A stretch of 59,470 nt of DNA from Planifilum fulgidum (lineage in GTDB: Bacteria; Bacillota; Bacilli; Thermoactinomycetales; DSM-44946): positions 1-59,470 of the forward strand of contig NZ_FOOK01000020.1 of the NCBI RefSeq assembly GCF_900113175.1, written 5' to 3'. Shown piece after piece: positions 26,633 to 35,490 of the stretch. Below the pieces are notes generated by a model. It saw only the letters and a program-made list of their open reading frames with translations. It did no database searches and was not told where the DNA came from. Each line of letters begins with the position of its first letter. The first letter of the stretch is position 1. The position numbers and the translations under genes were made by a program.

Positions 26633-29600
26633 ATGGAGCCGCTCATTCAGATGTTTAGGCAGGATACCGATTTCCAGGCGACCGTGGAAGGGCTTAACCG
26701 GCGTCTCAAGGAGCAGATGGTCGCGGGGTTGTCCGGAACCGCCCGCATGGTGTATGTGGCGGCCCTCCATCGGGAGACGGAGCGGCCGATTCTCCTGGTC
26801 ACCCACAATCTGAACCAGGCGCAAAAGGCGGTGGAGGACCTGTATGAGCTGCTCCCCAGGGAACAGGTGCTGCTGTATCCGGCCAACGAACTGGTGGTGA
26901 CGGAGGTGGCCCTGGCCGGGCAGGAGACCCTGGGTGAGCGGATGGAGGTCTTGTCCCGCCTGTCCCGGGGCTTTACGGGCGTCCTGGTGGTTCCCTATTC
27001 GGGACTTCGCCGCCGCTTTCCCCCGCGTTCCGCCGTGAGGGCCGCCCACATCCGCCTGGCGGTGGGGGAAGAGCACCCGATGGAACCCGTGGTGAACCGC
27101 TTGACGGAGATCGGGTACGAACGGGTGGAAATGGTGGAGAAAGCCGGCGAATTCAGCGTGCGGGGCGGGATCTTGGACGTGTATCCCGTCACCTTCGACG
27201 ATCCGGTTCGCATCGAGTGGTTTGACGACGAGGTGGATTCCATCCGTCCCTTTTCCGTTGCCGATCAACGATCCTATGACAAGCGACAGGAGGTGCTGAT
27301 TCCACCTGCCCGGGAGCTGTTCGCCCCCCCGGAGCGATTGTTTCAGGCCGGTGACCGGGTGGCGGGCCTTTTGGAGGAACGGCTCAGGACGGTGAAGGAT
27401 CCGGCCCTGAAAAAAAAGCTGACCGAGTCGATCGGCTGGGAGATCGAGCAGCTGAAGACGGGCCAATTTTTCACCGGCATCTACAAATATATCGAACCCA
27501 TTTACCCTGATTGTCAAAGTATTCTGTCATATATGCCCAAGGATGCGGTGCTCATCATGGATGAGCCGACCCGCATCCGGGAGACCGCCCGGCAGATGGA
27601 GCGGGAAGAGGCGGAATGGCAGACGGCGCTTTTGGGGCAGGGGGAATATCTGCCCGGGCTGAAGGTTTCCTTTACCTATGAGGAACTGTTCCAGCAAAAT
27701 CCCCTCGATGTGATCTACCTGTCCCTGTTCATGCGCCAGACGCCGGGCATCCAGCCCCAGAACATCGTCCAGATCCTGTGCCGGGGAATGCAGCAGTTCC
27801 ACGGCCAGATGCACGCCTTGAAGACGGAATGGGAGCGGTGGATCAAGGGGCGTTACCGGGTCATCTTCACCGCCGGCACGGAGGAGCGCGCCGAGCGCTT
27901 GATCCGGGTGCTGGCCGATTACGGCATGGAGGTGACGAAGGACACGTCGGAGAATCCCCCCGTTCCGGGGCATCCCGTGGTCCGGATCGGCACCCTTTTG
28001 GGCGGGTTTGAGATGAGCGCCACCCGGCTGGCGGTGATCACCGAGGGGGAAGTGTTCACCCAGCGGCGCCGGCGGGCCCGCCGCATCGCCAAGATGGACT
28101 ATGCGGAGAAGATCAAGGATTACCAGGATCTGAAGCCGGGCGATTACGTGGTGCACGTCAATCACGGTATCGGCCGCTATGCGGGCATCGAGACGCTGGA
28201 GGTGGACGGCCGGCACAAGGATTATCTGCTGATCCAGTACGCCGGGAACGACAAGCTGTATGTCCCGGTGGAACAGATCGAGCAGGTTCAGAAGTACATC
28301 GGCAGCGAGGAAAAGAAGCCCAAGGTGTACAGCCTGGGAGGCAGCGAATGGAGCAAGGTGAAAAACCGCGTCCGCTCCTCGGTGCAGGACATCGCCGCCG
28401 AACTGATCCAGCTCTACGCCAAGCGGCAGGCGGCCAAGGGATACGCCTTCTCCAAGGACACCCCCTTCCAGCGGGAATTCGACGCCATGTTCCCCTATGA
28501 GGAAACCCCCGACCAGCTGCGCTCCATCGAGGAGATCAAGCGGGATATGGAGCGGGACCGGCCGATGGACCGCCTGCTGTGCGGCGATGTGGGGTACGGA
28601 AAAACGGAGGTGGCCATCCGGGCGGCCTTCAAGGCGGTGATGGACGGCAAGCAGGTGGCCGTCCTGGTGCCGACCACCATCCTGGCCCAGCAGCATTACG
28701 AGACTTTCCGGGAGCGGTTTGCCGATTTCCCCGTGGAGATTCGGGTGCTCTCCCGGTTCCGCACCCGCAAGGAACAGCGGGAAACGATCAAGGGGCTCAA
28801 GGATCACACCGTGGACATTGTGATCGGCACCCACCGCCTCCTGTCCAAGGATGTGGAGTTTCGGGATCTGGGTCTTCTGATCATCGACGAGGAACAGCGG
28901 TTCGGCGTGAAACACAAGGAAAAGATCAAGCAGATGAAGCACAACGTGGATGTGCTGACCCTCACCGCCACGCCGATTCCCCGCACCCTCCACATGGCGA
29001 TGATCGGTGTGCGGGATCTGTCCGTCATCGAGACGCCGCCGGAAAACCGCTTTCCGGTCCAAACCTATGTGCTGGAATACTCCGCCGCCTTGGTGCGGGA
29101 GGCGATCGAGCGGGAGCTGGCCCGCGGCGGGCAGGTCTATTTCCTGTACAACCAGGTGCACAACATCGACCAGATGGCCGATCAGGTGCGGCAGCTGGTT
29201 CCCGAGGCGCGGGTGGCCGTCGCCCACGGCCAGATGCCCGAGACGGAACTGGAGAAGGTGATGCTCGACTTCCTGGACGGGGAGTACGACGTGCTCGTCA
29301 GCACCACCATCATCGAAACCGGCGTGGACATTCCCAACGTCAACACCCTGATCATCTACGACGCCGACAAGATGGGGCTATCCCAGCTGTACCAGCTCCG
29401 GGGCCGGGTGGGGCGCTCCAACCGCATCGCCTACGCCTATTTCACCTATCAACGGGACAAGGTGCTGTCGGAGGCGGCGGAAAAGCGCCTGCAGGCGATC
29501 AAGGAATTCACCGAGCTGGGTTCCGGATTCAAGATCGCCATGCGGGACCTGGCCATCCGCGGCGCCGGAAACCTTTTGGGGGCGGAACAGCACGGGCACA

Positions 29601-30178
29601 TCGCCTCGGTGGGCTTCGAGCTGTACAGCCAGATGCTGAAGGAGGCCATCGAGGAGCTCCAGGGGAAGGAAGAGAAAGAAAAGAGCGTGGAACCGGAGAT
29701 CGAGCTGAAGGTGGACGCCTACCTTCCCGCCGAATACATCCGGGACGAGAAGCAAAAAATCGAGATTTACAAGAAGATCCGCTCCGTCCGCACCCTGGAG
29801 GAGGCCCGGGACCTGGAGGAGGAGATCGAGGATCGCTTCGGCGACTTGCCGGAGCCGGTGATCAACCTGCTCCGGGTGGCGCGGATTCGCGCCTATGCGG
29901 TCCGATACGGCATCGAGCAGGTGGTGCAGGAGAAGGGAGAGATCGTTATCCGGTTTTCTCCGGATCAGAACGGACGGATCGACGCCGGCCGGCTCATCCG
30001 CCTCACCCACGAGGTTCCGGATCGGCGCGTCCGCCTGTCCTCCGGCCGGCGGGTCGGGATCGCCTTCAAGGTGCAGGGGATGTCATCGGGGGATGCCCTC
30101 TCGATGATCGAAAGGTTTTTGGAAAAGTTTGAGACGGTCCTCAAAAAGAAAGGAGAAATGCGACATGCGGCACAATAA
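26633..30178 (+). CDS. mfd: transcription-repair coupling factor Mfd
   Basis: An 1181-residue DNA translocase that removes RNA polymerase stalled at lesions and recruits UvrA. In order: UvrB-homology region (residues ~1-340), RNA polymerase-interaction domain with GDYVVHVNHGIGRYAGIE near 505, helicase motif I GDVGYGKTE near 651, DEEQ near 751, TATPIPRTL, and the TRG region plus C-terminal autoinhibitory domain. GGAGGGG precedes ATG 26633; the frame is open back to 26561 but with an atypical sequence. Its 3' end overlaps the next gene by 14 bases. Confidence 0.97.
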   Translation: MEPLIQMFRQDTDFQATVEGLNRRLKEQMVAGLSGTARMVYVAALHRETERPILLVTHNLNQAQKAVEDLYELLPREQVLLYPANELVVTEVALAGQETLGERMEVLSRLSRGFTGVLVVPYSGLRRRFPPRSAVRAAHIRLAVGEEHPMEPVVNRLTEIGYERVEMVEKAGEFSVRGGILDVYPVTFDDPVRIEWFDDEVDSIRPFSVADQRSYDKRQEVLIPPARELFAPPERLFQAGDRVAGLLEERLRTVKDPALKKKLTESIGWEIEQLKTGQFFTGIYKYIEPIYPDCQSILSYMPKDAVLIMDEPTRIRETARQMEREEAEWQTALLGQGEYLPGLKVSFTYEELFQQNPLDVIYLSLFMRQTPGIQPQNIVQILCRGMQQFHGQMHALKTEWERWIKGRYRVIFTAGTEERAERLIRVLADYGMEVTKDTSENPPVPGHPVVRIGTLLGGFEMSATRLAVITEGEVFTQRRRRARRIAKMDYAEKIKDYQDLKPGDYVVHVNHGIGRYAGIETLEVDGRHKDYLLIQYAGNDKLYVPVEQIEQVQKYIGSEEKKPKVYSLGGSEWSKVKNRVRSSVQDIAAELIQLYAKRQAAKGYAFSKDTPFQREFDAMFPYEETPDQLRSIEEIKRDMERDRPMDRLLCGDVGYGKTEVAIRAAFKAVMDGKQVAVLVPTTILAQQHYETFRERFADFPVEIRVLSRFRTRKEQRETIKGLKDHTVDIVIGTHRLLSKDVEFRDLGLLIIDEEQRFGVKHKEKIKQMKHNVDVLTLTATPIPRTLHMAMIGVRDLSVIETPPENRFPVQTYVLEYSAALVREAIERELARGGQVYFLYNQVHNIDQMADQVRQLVPEARVAVAHGQMPETELEKVMLDFLDGEYDVLVSTTIIETGVDIPNVNTLIIYDADKMGLSQLYQLRGRVGRSNRIAYAYFTYQRDKVLSEAAEKRLQAIKEFTELGSGFKIAMRDLAIRGAGNLLGAEQHGHIASVGFELYSQMLKEAIEELQGKEEKEKSVEPEIELKVDAYLPAEYIRDEKQKIEIYKKIRSVRTLEEARDLEEEIEDRFGDLPEPVINLLRVARIRAYAVRYGIEQVVQEKGEIVIRFSPDQNGRIDAGRLIRLTHEVPDRRVRLSSGRRVGIAFKVQGMSSGDALSMIERFLEKFETVLKKKGEMRHAAQ

Positions 30179-31148
30179 GCGGCGATGGACGGCCCTGTTG
30201 GCGATTATGCTGGCGTTTTCCGTCTTCATCGCCGGATGCGGGAAGGATGAGCCGGAGGAGGCGACCGGTGAGCAGGATCCGACGCTTCAACTGGGCCAAC
30301 CCTTGGACACCACCAGCAAGAAGGTGGTGGCGGAGTATGAGGGCGGGAAAGTGACGGAAGGGGAGCTGAATCTGTATCTCAACATCCTGCAGTTTATGCA
30401 GCCCAACGTCTCCCTCTTCCTGAACGACGCCGAAGCGAAAAAGCAGCTGGTGAAACAGCTGATCGGCGAGCGGATGATCGCCGCGAAGGTGAAGGAGGAT
30501 GAGTCCTACGCCAAGCAGGCCGACAAAGTGATGAAGGAGATCGAGAACTATCTGAAGTCCCAGTCGAAGGAAAAATCCTTCGAGGAAAGCCTGAAGGAGC
30601 GGGGGTTCAACAAGGAGCAGCTCCGGGAATTCCTCATCAACGGCAGCAAGGTTTCCTCTTACTTTGAGAAACAGGTGAAGGAAGAGGATCTGAAGAAGGA
30701 ATACAACAAGCCCGATCAGTTTGTCAGCGTCAAGGTGCAGCACATCCTGATTTCCACCGAGAACCGCTCCGATGCCGAGGCGAAAAAGCGGGCGGAGGAA
30801 GTGAAGAAGAAGCTGGATAAGGGCGGCGACTTCAGCAAGCTGGCCAAGGAATACTCCGACGATCCCGGCTCGAAGGAACAAGGGGGTCTCGTCGAGGGGC
30901 TGTCGGATGAGTTTGTCCCGGAGTTCGCCAAGGCGGCCCGCACCCTTCCCCTCAACAAACTGAGCGATCCGATCAAAACCGATTACGGGTACCACGTGAT
31001 GAAGGTGTCGGAACGCAAAAAACTGCCCTACAAGGAAGTGAAGGATCAGCTCAAGCAGGATCAGGTTCAGAAGCTGTATCAATCCTTTGTGGAGAAGAAC
31101 GTGAAGCTGAAGAAGCTGAACCTGCCGGAGGCAAACGAAAAGCAGTGA
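30165..31148 (+). CDS. PrsA-like peptidyl-prolyl isomerase lipoprotein
   Basis: A 327-residue extracytoplasmic foldase. The signal peptide ends in the lipobox IAGC with lipidated Cys25. A SurA/PrsA-type N-domain follows, then a PpiC parvulin domain at about residues 188-290 (VQHILIST, FSKLAKEYSDDPGSKEQGG, YGYHVMKV). The tail is Lys-rich. AAAGGAG precedes ATG 30165, inside the end of mfd, so translation is probably coupled. PrsA-like proteins help secreted proteins fold at the membrane-wall interface. B. subtilis has the parvulin gene yacD near cysK instead; that slot is empty here. Confidence 0.9.
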   Translation: MRHNKRRWTALLAIMLAFSVFIAGCGKDEPEEATGEQDPTLQLGQPLDTTSKKVVAEYEGGKVTEGELNLYLNILQFMQPNVSLFLNDAEAKKQLVKQLIGERMIAAKVKEDESYAKQADKVMKEIENYLKSQSKEKSFEESLKERGFNKEQLREFLINGSKVSSYFEKQVKEEDLKKEYNKPDQFVSVKVQHILISTENRSDAEAKKRAEEVKKKLDKGGDFSKLAKEYSDDPGSKEQGGLVEGLSDEFVPEFAKAARTLPLNKLSDPIKTDYGYHVMKVSERKKLPYKEVKDQLKQDQVQKLYQSFVEKNVKLKKLNLPEANEKQ

Positions 31149-31187
31149 AAAAAGCGCCGGTCCGCCGTCGGGCCGGCGCTTTTTTTT
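31149..31187 (+). terminator. terminator after the PrsA-like gene
   Basis: AAAAAAGCGCCGG and CCGGCGCTTTTTTT pair into a long stem followed by more T residues. The next 300 bases up to the spoVT promoter hold one further palindrome (CCTGCGCTT/AAGCGCAGG, 31258-31276) and no supported gene. Confidence 0.93.
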
Positions 31188-31490
31188 GCGCGATCCGGGA
31201 GAAACATCCGTCGGCTGCGGGCCTCTGCGCTGTGCGGGATTCGGGCCTTTTTCTCCGCCTGCGCTTCAAGCGCAGGTGGCGCGGATCCCCGAGAGCCGGC
31301 CGGACCTTTGGGCGGAGGTTTTTGTTTGGGTGATCTAAAAGCGCGGATGTTCCGCGGAGATGGCCGGCCGGAAACCTTGGGCGAAGGGCGAAAGCCATCC
31401 CTTTCCTCCGGGAGGACGGGGCGGCCCGGACCGCGAGGGGCAAGGAAGGCGGTCCCGTTTCCGCCCCGGCTTTCCCTGTTCCCTCCACTC

Positions 31491-31520
31491 GCATAAAGAT
31501 TTGGCAGCGGATGAATACTA
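31491..31520 (+). promoter_or_regulatory. sigma-G-like promoter of spoVT
   Basis: GCATA (31491-31495) is a full match to the sigma-G -35 GHATR. After exactly 18 bases AATACTA (31514-31520) matches the -10 CATNHTA at six of seven positions. B. subtilis spoVT is sigma-G dependent. Confidence 0.65.
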
Positions 31521-31582
31521 TGGTCGACACCACAGCCAGTCAACCGGTCTGATTCCAGAAAGAAAGCGAGGCATCATGACAT

Positions 31583-32125
31583 ATGAAAGCAACGGGTATC
31601 GTCCGTCGCATCGACGATTTGGGACGGGTGGTGATTCCGAAGGAAATCCGTCGGACGCTTCGGATCCGTGAAGGGGATCCGCTGGAGATCTTCGTGGATC
31701 GGGACGGAGAAGTGATTCTGAAGAAATACTCCCCCATCGGGGAGCTGGGGGATTTCGCCACGGAATACGCCGAAGCCCTGTTTGAAAACACCCAGCACGT
31801 CACCCTGATCTGCGACCGCGACATGGTGATCGCCGTCGCCGGCGCGTCCAAAAAGGAGTATCTGAACAAACCGGTGGGCAGTTTGGTGGAATCCTGCATG
31901 GACCAGCGCCGCACCCATCTCGAGACGGAACCCGGCGAACCGGAACTCTTCCGGGATACGTCGGACCGGGTGGAGTCCTTCGTTGTCGCCCCGATCATCG
32001 CCGGGGGAGATCCCATCGGGGCGGTGATTCTCCTCACGAAAAAAAAAGGAGTGCGCATGGGGGATCTCGAAGTGAAGATGGCCGGAACGGCCGCCGCCTT
32101 TCTGGGCAAGCAGATGGAGCAGTAA
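31583..32125 (+). CDS. spoVT: stage V sporulation protein T (SpoVT)
   Basis: A 180-residue forespore regulator with an N-terminal AbrB-like DNA-binding domain (TGIVRRIDDLGRVVIPKEIR) and a C-terminal GAF domain (about residues 56-180). In B. subtilis SpoVT tunes sigma-G-dependent genes and spore properties. Its start ATG 31583 has a distant GAGG site. The neighbours mfd upstream and yabM downstream match B. subtilis apart from the inserted PrsA-like and TetR units. Confidence 0.95.
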   Translation: MKATGIVRRIDDLGRVVIPKEIRRTLRIREGDPLEIFVDRDGEVILKKYSPIGELGDFATEYAEALFENTQHVTLICDRDMVIAVAGASKKEYLNKPVGSLVESCMDQRRTHLETEPGEPELFRDTSDRVESFVVAPIIAGGDPIGAVILLTKKKGVRMGDLEVKMAGTAAAFLGKQMEQ

Positions 32126-32165
32126 AGGAGAAAAGACCGAATCCCGGTGCCTTTGGGCTCATTGC

Positions 32166-32191
32166 GCAGGTGGTTTCCACCTGCCTTTTTT
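32166..32191 (+). terminator. spoVT terminator
   Basis: GCAGGTGG and CCACCTGC form an 8-bp stem with loop TTT, followed by CTTTTTTGG. Confidence 0.9.
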
Positions 32192-32208
32192 GGTACCGAT
32201 GATTCCCT

Positions 32209-32844
32209 TTAGACGGAAGGTGCGGTTTCCCGACCGGCAGAGGATTTCCTGCTCCTTCTGTATTTCTTCCTTTTTCCCCAGGGCTTAAGATATGAGATCA
32301 CCACCAGGAAGGTCAGGAGGAACAAGCTGACCAGGGTTCCCATGACCAGCAGCCGACGGTTTTCCAGATAAACCGGGTTCTGCAAAGGATTCATGCCGTC
32401 GGCAAAAAGGATCGGGAATGAATCGTGAATCCAGACGCGCATGCACATGGCTCCGAAAAGGATGGCCAAACTGTTCCCGACCCATTTCGCGATGACCCAA
32501 TAATGGCGGGTGATGCCCCACGTTCCGACGGCAAGCCCGAATCCCGTGATCAGGCTGCCGAAAGCCCCGGGAATGATGAGGAACCAGTCGAAAAATTGTA
32601 TGAAGAGGTGTGCCGCATAAATCAATCCGGAACGGTCGACAAAGGCCGTTGAAAGGGATAGAAGGAGGGTTCCCAACAGCCCGCTGAAATAGAGGACGAC
32701 AAAGAAGATGTGCGCGATGAGCCACCATGTTTTCCGTCCCGGTCTGGACCTTTTGGGGAATTTCTTTTCAACGAGGAAAGAGGCTAAGATCACTGCGAGG
32801 ATCGAGCACAATGTACCGAGGAACACGCTGATGGAGAAATTCAT
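32209..32844 (-). CDS. multi-pass membrane protein of unknown function
   Basis: A 211-residue protein with about five hydrophobic segments: residues 5-25, 42-66, 78-108, 120-140 and 168-190, and a basic C-terminal tail. It loosely resembles the DUF2269-type integral membrane proteins (the segment GITRHYWVIAKWVGN is suggestive), but I cannot confirm this. AAAGGAG lies 8 bases before its ATG. It is divergent from a TetR regulator and shares a perfect double operator with it, so it is the likely repressed target. It interrupts the spoVT-yabM order of B. subtilis. Confidence 0.7.
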   Translation of the reverse strand: MNFSISVFLGTLCSILAVILASFLVEKKFPKRSRPGRKTWWLIAHIFFVVLYFSGLLGTLLLSLSTAFVDRSGLIYAAHLFIQFFDWFLIIPGAFGSLITGFGLAVGTWGITRHYWVIAKWVGNSLAILFGAMCMRVWIHDSFPILFADGMNPLQNPVYLENRRLLVMGTLVSLFLLTFLVVISYLKPWGKRKKYRRSRKSSAGRETAPSV

Positions 32845-32870
32845 GAATCGACTCCTTTCATTCGACGAGA

Positions 32871-32902
32871 CTAACAGTGTTAGATTAATCTAACACTGTT
32901 AG
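32871..32902. promoter_or_regulatory. 32-bp perfect palindromic TetR-type operator
   Basis: The 32 bases are a perfect palindrome. They contain two 13-base palindromes, CTAACAGTGTTAG and CTAACACTGTTAG, separated by ATTAAT. The site lies between the divergent membrane-protein and TetR genes, 26 bases upstream of the former and just upstream of a possible -10 TACAAT (32918-32923) for the latter. Two repressor dimers could bind side by side and control both genes. Confidence 0.85.
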
Positions 32903-32955
32903 GGTAACGGAGAATGATACAATTGTCAAGAGCAAAGGAGGTGAGCATCCCCAAG

Positions 32956-33615
32956 ATGCCCAGAAGGTCACCGCCGGGGCAGACCGGGAGTTTTCGCAAA
33001 CCGGAGCCCGGCCCATTGACTCGGGAAGGGATCATCGATGCCGCATTGAGTTTGTTGAATCAGGAGGGTCTGAATCGGTTGAGCATGAGAAGGCTTGCCG
33101 ACTCGCTCGGGGTTCAGGCCGCCTCCCTGTACTGGCACATTAAAAACAAATCGGAACTGCTTCAGCTGATGGCAGATAAAATTTGCGAGAAGATGGACTG
33201 GCCGGATGGCGCCGGGATGCCTTGGCGGGAAAAGGTTCGTCGCGGGATGGTCAGTTATCGGGAAGCGCTGCTTCAGTACCGCGATTCAGCCGAAATCTTT
33301 GCCGATACGCCTCCGCTTACGCCCAACCGCTTGCGTCTGATCGAGTCTTTGTACAAAGCGCTCGGTCAAGCGGGTCTCAGCCATGAAGAGGTCGTTTTGA
33401 CGGCGGATCTGTTGAACAACTACGTCATCGGCTTCGTGATGGAGGAGGTTCGCTTTGCGGAACGGTCCGGGCAACAAGGGGAAGAGAATGAAGCCCGGCC
33501 GGATTCGCACCCGGTTTTGCCGGATATGGAAAAAAGGTTTCATTACGGTCTCGAAATCATATTGGACGGGATCCATTTCAGGTTGAACAGGGGCGCTTCA
33601 TCCCTGGGGGAGTAG
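32956..33615 (+). CDS. TetR/AcrR family transcriptional regulator
   Basis: A 219-residue repressor. The helix-turn-helix lies near residues 20-65 (GIIDAALSLLNQEGLNRLSM, then LADSLGVQAASLYWHIKNKSELL). The remainder looks like the TetR_C_1 class ligand-binding domain, as in TetR itself. AAAGGAGGTGA (32935-32945) precedes ATG 32956 with long spacing; ATG 32914 lies at the likely transcript start. The ligand is unknown. Regulation is probably autogenous through the adjacent double palindrome. Confidence 0.88.
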   Translation: MPRRSPPGQTGSFRKPEPGPLTREGIIDAALSLLNQEGLNRLSMRRLADSLGVQAASLYWHIKNKSELLQLMADKICEKMDWPDGAGMPWREKVRRGMVSYREALLQYRDSAEIFADTPPLTPNRLRLIESLYKALGQAGLSHEEVVLTADLLNNYVIGFVMEEVRFAERSGQQGEENEARPDSHPVLPDMEKRFHYGLEIILDGIHFRLNRGASSLGE

Positions 33616-33807
33616 TTCCGTGAAGTTCGGATCCCGGAGGCAGTTGGGGTCGGACGGGGACTTCACTCGGCGAGTGTCGCCCGCCGATCCGGTCGCCGGG
33701 GATTTAGATCCTTTAAAACGGCGTGTTGCGGCCTCCGTCCGGTCAATTTTTTCGCCGGGACAAAAATGTGTATAATGGGATTCAGCGCGGCGGGAAAGGG
33801 GAAAAAG

Positions 33808-35433
33808 ATGACATCGGGAAGACAGTCCTTTGTCCAAGGGGCGGCGATACTGGGTGCTGCCGCCTTTTTTACGAAGCTGCTGGGGGCCGTGTACCGGGTC
33901 CCCTATCAAAACATCACCGGCAACGAAGGGATGTTCGTATATCAGCAGGTATACCCCCTGTACAGCACGCTGCTGATCCTGGCCACCGCCGGTTTTCCCC
34001 TGGCCATTTCCAAATTGGTGTCGGAACGGCTGGCCGAAGGGGATGAGGCGGGAGCCCGCCGGGTTTTCATCGTTTCGTCGGTTACGCTCACTTTGACCGG
34101 CTTTCTCTTTTTTCTTCTCCTGTTTGCCGGGGCCCCCTGGATCGCCGGGTGGATGGGGAACCGGGAGTGGCTCACCCTGCCGATCCGGGCCGTCTCCTTC
34201 GCCCTGCTGGTGGTGCCGCTGATGTCGGCCATCCGGGGATATTTTCAGGGACATCAAAACATGATCCCCACGGCCCTGTCCCAGTCGGTGGAACAGGTGG
34301 TCCGGGTCGCCACCATCCTCTTCGCCGCCTGGTGGTTCATGTCCCGGGAGGGGGACGTGGTCTCCGCCGGGGCGGGGGCGGTGTTCGGCGCTTTCACCGG
34401 GGCGGTGGGGGCGCTGCTGGTCCTGTTGATGTTCCTGCGCGGAAGCGGTCTGCTGCGGCAGGTTCCGCAGGCCGGGCCGGGCGCCTTTGCGGGCCGGGAC
34501 TCCGTCCGGTATGTCGCCCGGGAGATCTGGCGCCTCTCCCTGCCCATCTGCCTCGGCTCCTTGGTGCTTCCCCTTTTTTCGCTGGTGGACTCCTTCACGG
34601 TGGCCAACCTCCTCAAGTGGTCCGGCTGGAGCGTTGCCTCCTCGGTTGAAGCCAAGGGAATCTTCGACCGGGGGCAACCGCTGATCCAGTTTGCCTCCTT
34701 TTTCGCCACGGCAATCGCCCTCTCCATCGTTCCGGCGGTCGCCGAGGCCAAGGCGCGGGGGGAATCCGGGAAAATGGAGGAACGGTCCTCCCTCGCCTTC
34801 CGGCTGACGCTCCTTCTGGGCCTTCCCGCCTCCGTGGGGCTGGCCGTGGTGGTCCGGTCCGCCAATGTGATGCTGTTTGAAGACGCCTCCGGATCCGACG
34901 CTCTGGCCATCCTCGCCCTCACCACCCTCTTTTACACCCTGGGGGTGACCTCTGCGGGGATTCTGCAGGGGATGGGGAACGTGATATTGCCGGCGCGCAA
35001 TCTGCTGGCGGGCGTCGCCGTCAAACTGGTTCTCAACCTCCTTCTGATCCCCTGGTGGGACATCCGTGGTGCGGCGGCGGCCACGCTGATCGCCTACGCC
35101 GCGGCCACCTTCCTCAATCTGGCCGCCTTCCGGGGCCAGCTCGGCCGGATGTTCCGCCTGCGGGAAACGGGATGGGCCCTGGCTACCGCCACGCTTTTGA
35201 TGGCCGGCGCGGCGGCGGGGGCCCAGGCGCTCCTGACGGCGGTCACCGCCGATTGGGCTTCCCATCGCCTGGCCATGACCCTCACTTCCCTCGGTTCGGT
35301 GGCGGCCGGCGCGGCGGTGTACGGAATCGTCCTGCTGGGGCTCGGGGGCGTGCGCCGGGAGGAGCTCCGTGTCGTCCCCAAGTGGGGACCGCGCCTGGTT
35401 TCCCTGCTGGAAAGCCGGGGGCTGATCCGATAG
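33808..35433 (+). CDS. polysaccharide/lipid II flippase family protein (SpoVB/YabM-like)
   Basis: A 541-residue MOP-superfamily membrane protein with about 14 predicted helices. It starts FVQGAAILGAAAFFTKLLGAVYRVPYQNITG, split over residues 7-38, the signature of the SpoVB/YabM/MurJ-like group that exports lipid-linked cell wall or polysaccharide precursors. Its place between spoVT and mazG identifies it as the YabM orthologue. AAAGGGG precedes ATG 33808, and a TATAAT lies at 33771-33776 with a poor -35. Confidence 0.88.
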   Translation: MTSGRQSFVQGAAILGAAAFFTKLLGAVYRVPYQNITGNEGMFVYQQVYPLYSTLLILATAGFPLAISKLVSERLAEGDEAGARRVFIVSSVTLTLTGFLFFLLLFAGAPWIAGWMGNREWLTLPIRAVSFALLVVPLMSAIRGYFQGHQNMIPTALSQSVEQVVRVATILFAAWWFMSREGDVVSAGAGAVFGAFTGAVGALLVLLMFLRGSGLLRQVPQAGPGAFAGRDSVRYVAREIWRLSLPICLGSLVLPLFSLVDSFTVANLLKWSGWSVASSVEAKGIFDRGQPLIQFASFFATAIALSIVPAVAEAKARGESGKMEERSSLAFRLTLLLGLPASVGLAVVVRSANVMLFEDASGSDALAILALTTLFYTLGVTSAGILQGMGNVILPARNLLAGVAVKLVLNLLLIPWWDIRGAAAATLIAYAAATFLNLAAFRGQLGRMFRLRETGWALATATLLMAGAAAGAQALLTAVTADWASHRLAMTLTSLGSVAAGAAVYGIVLLGLGGVRREELRVVPKWGPRLVSLLESRGLIR

Positions 35434-35490
35434 TTTTCCGAAGGAGAGGTCTCCCCGCTTTGCGGAGTCTGGAAAAGGGAGTGGAGGCAA

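Noticed and set aside
31258-31276. Palindrome CCTGCGCTT/AAGCGCAGG as a second terminator after the PrsA-like gene
   Set aside because: No T run follows on either strand and a strong terminator already precedes it.
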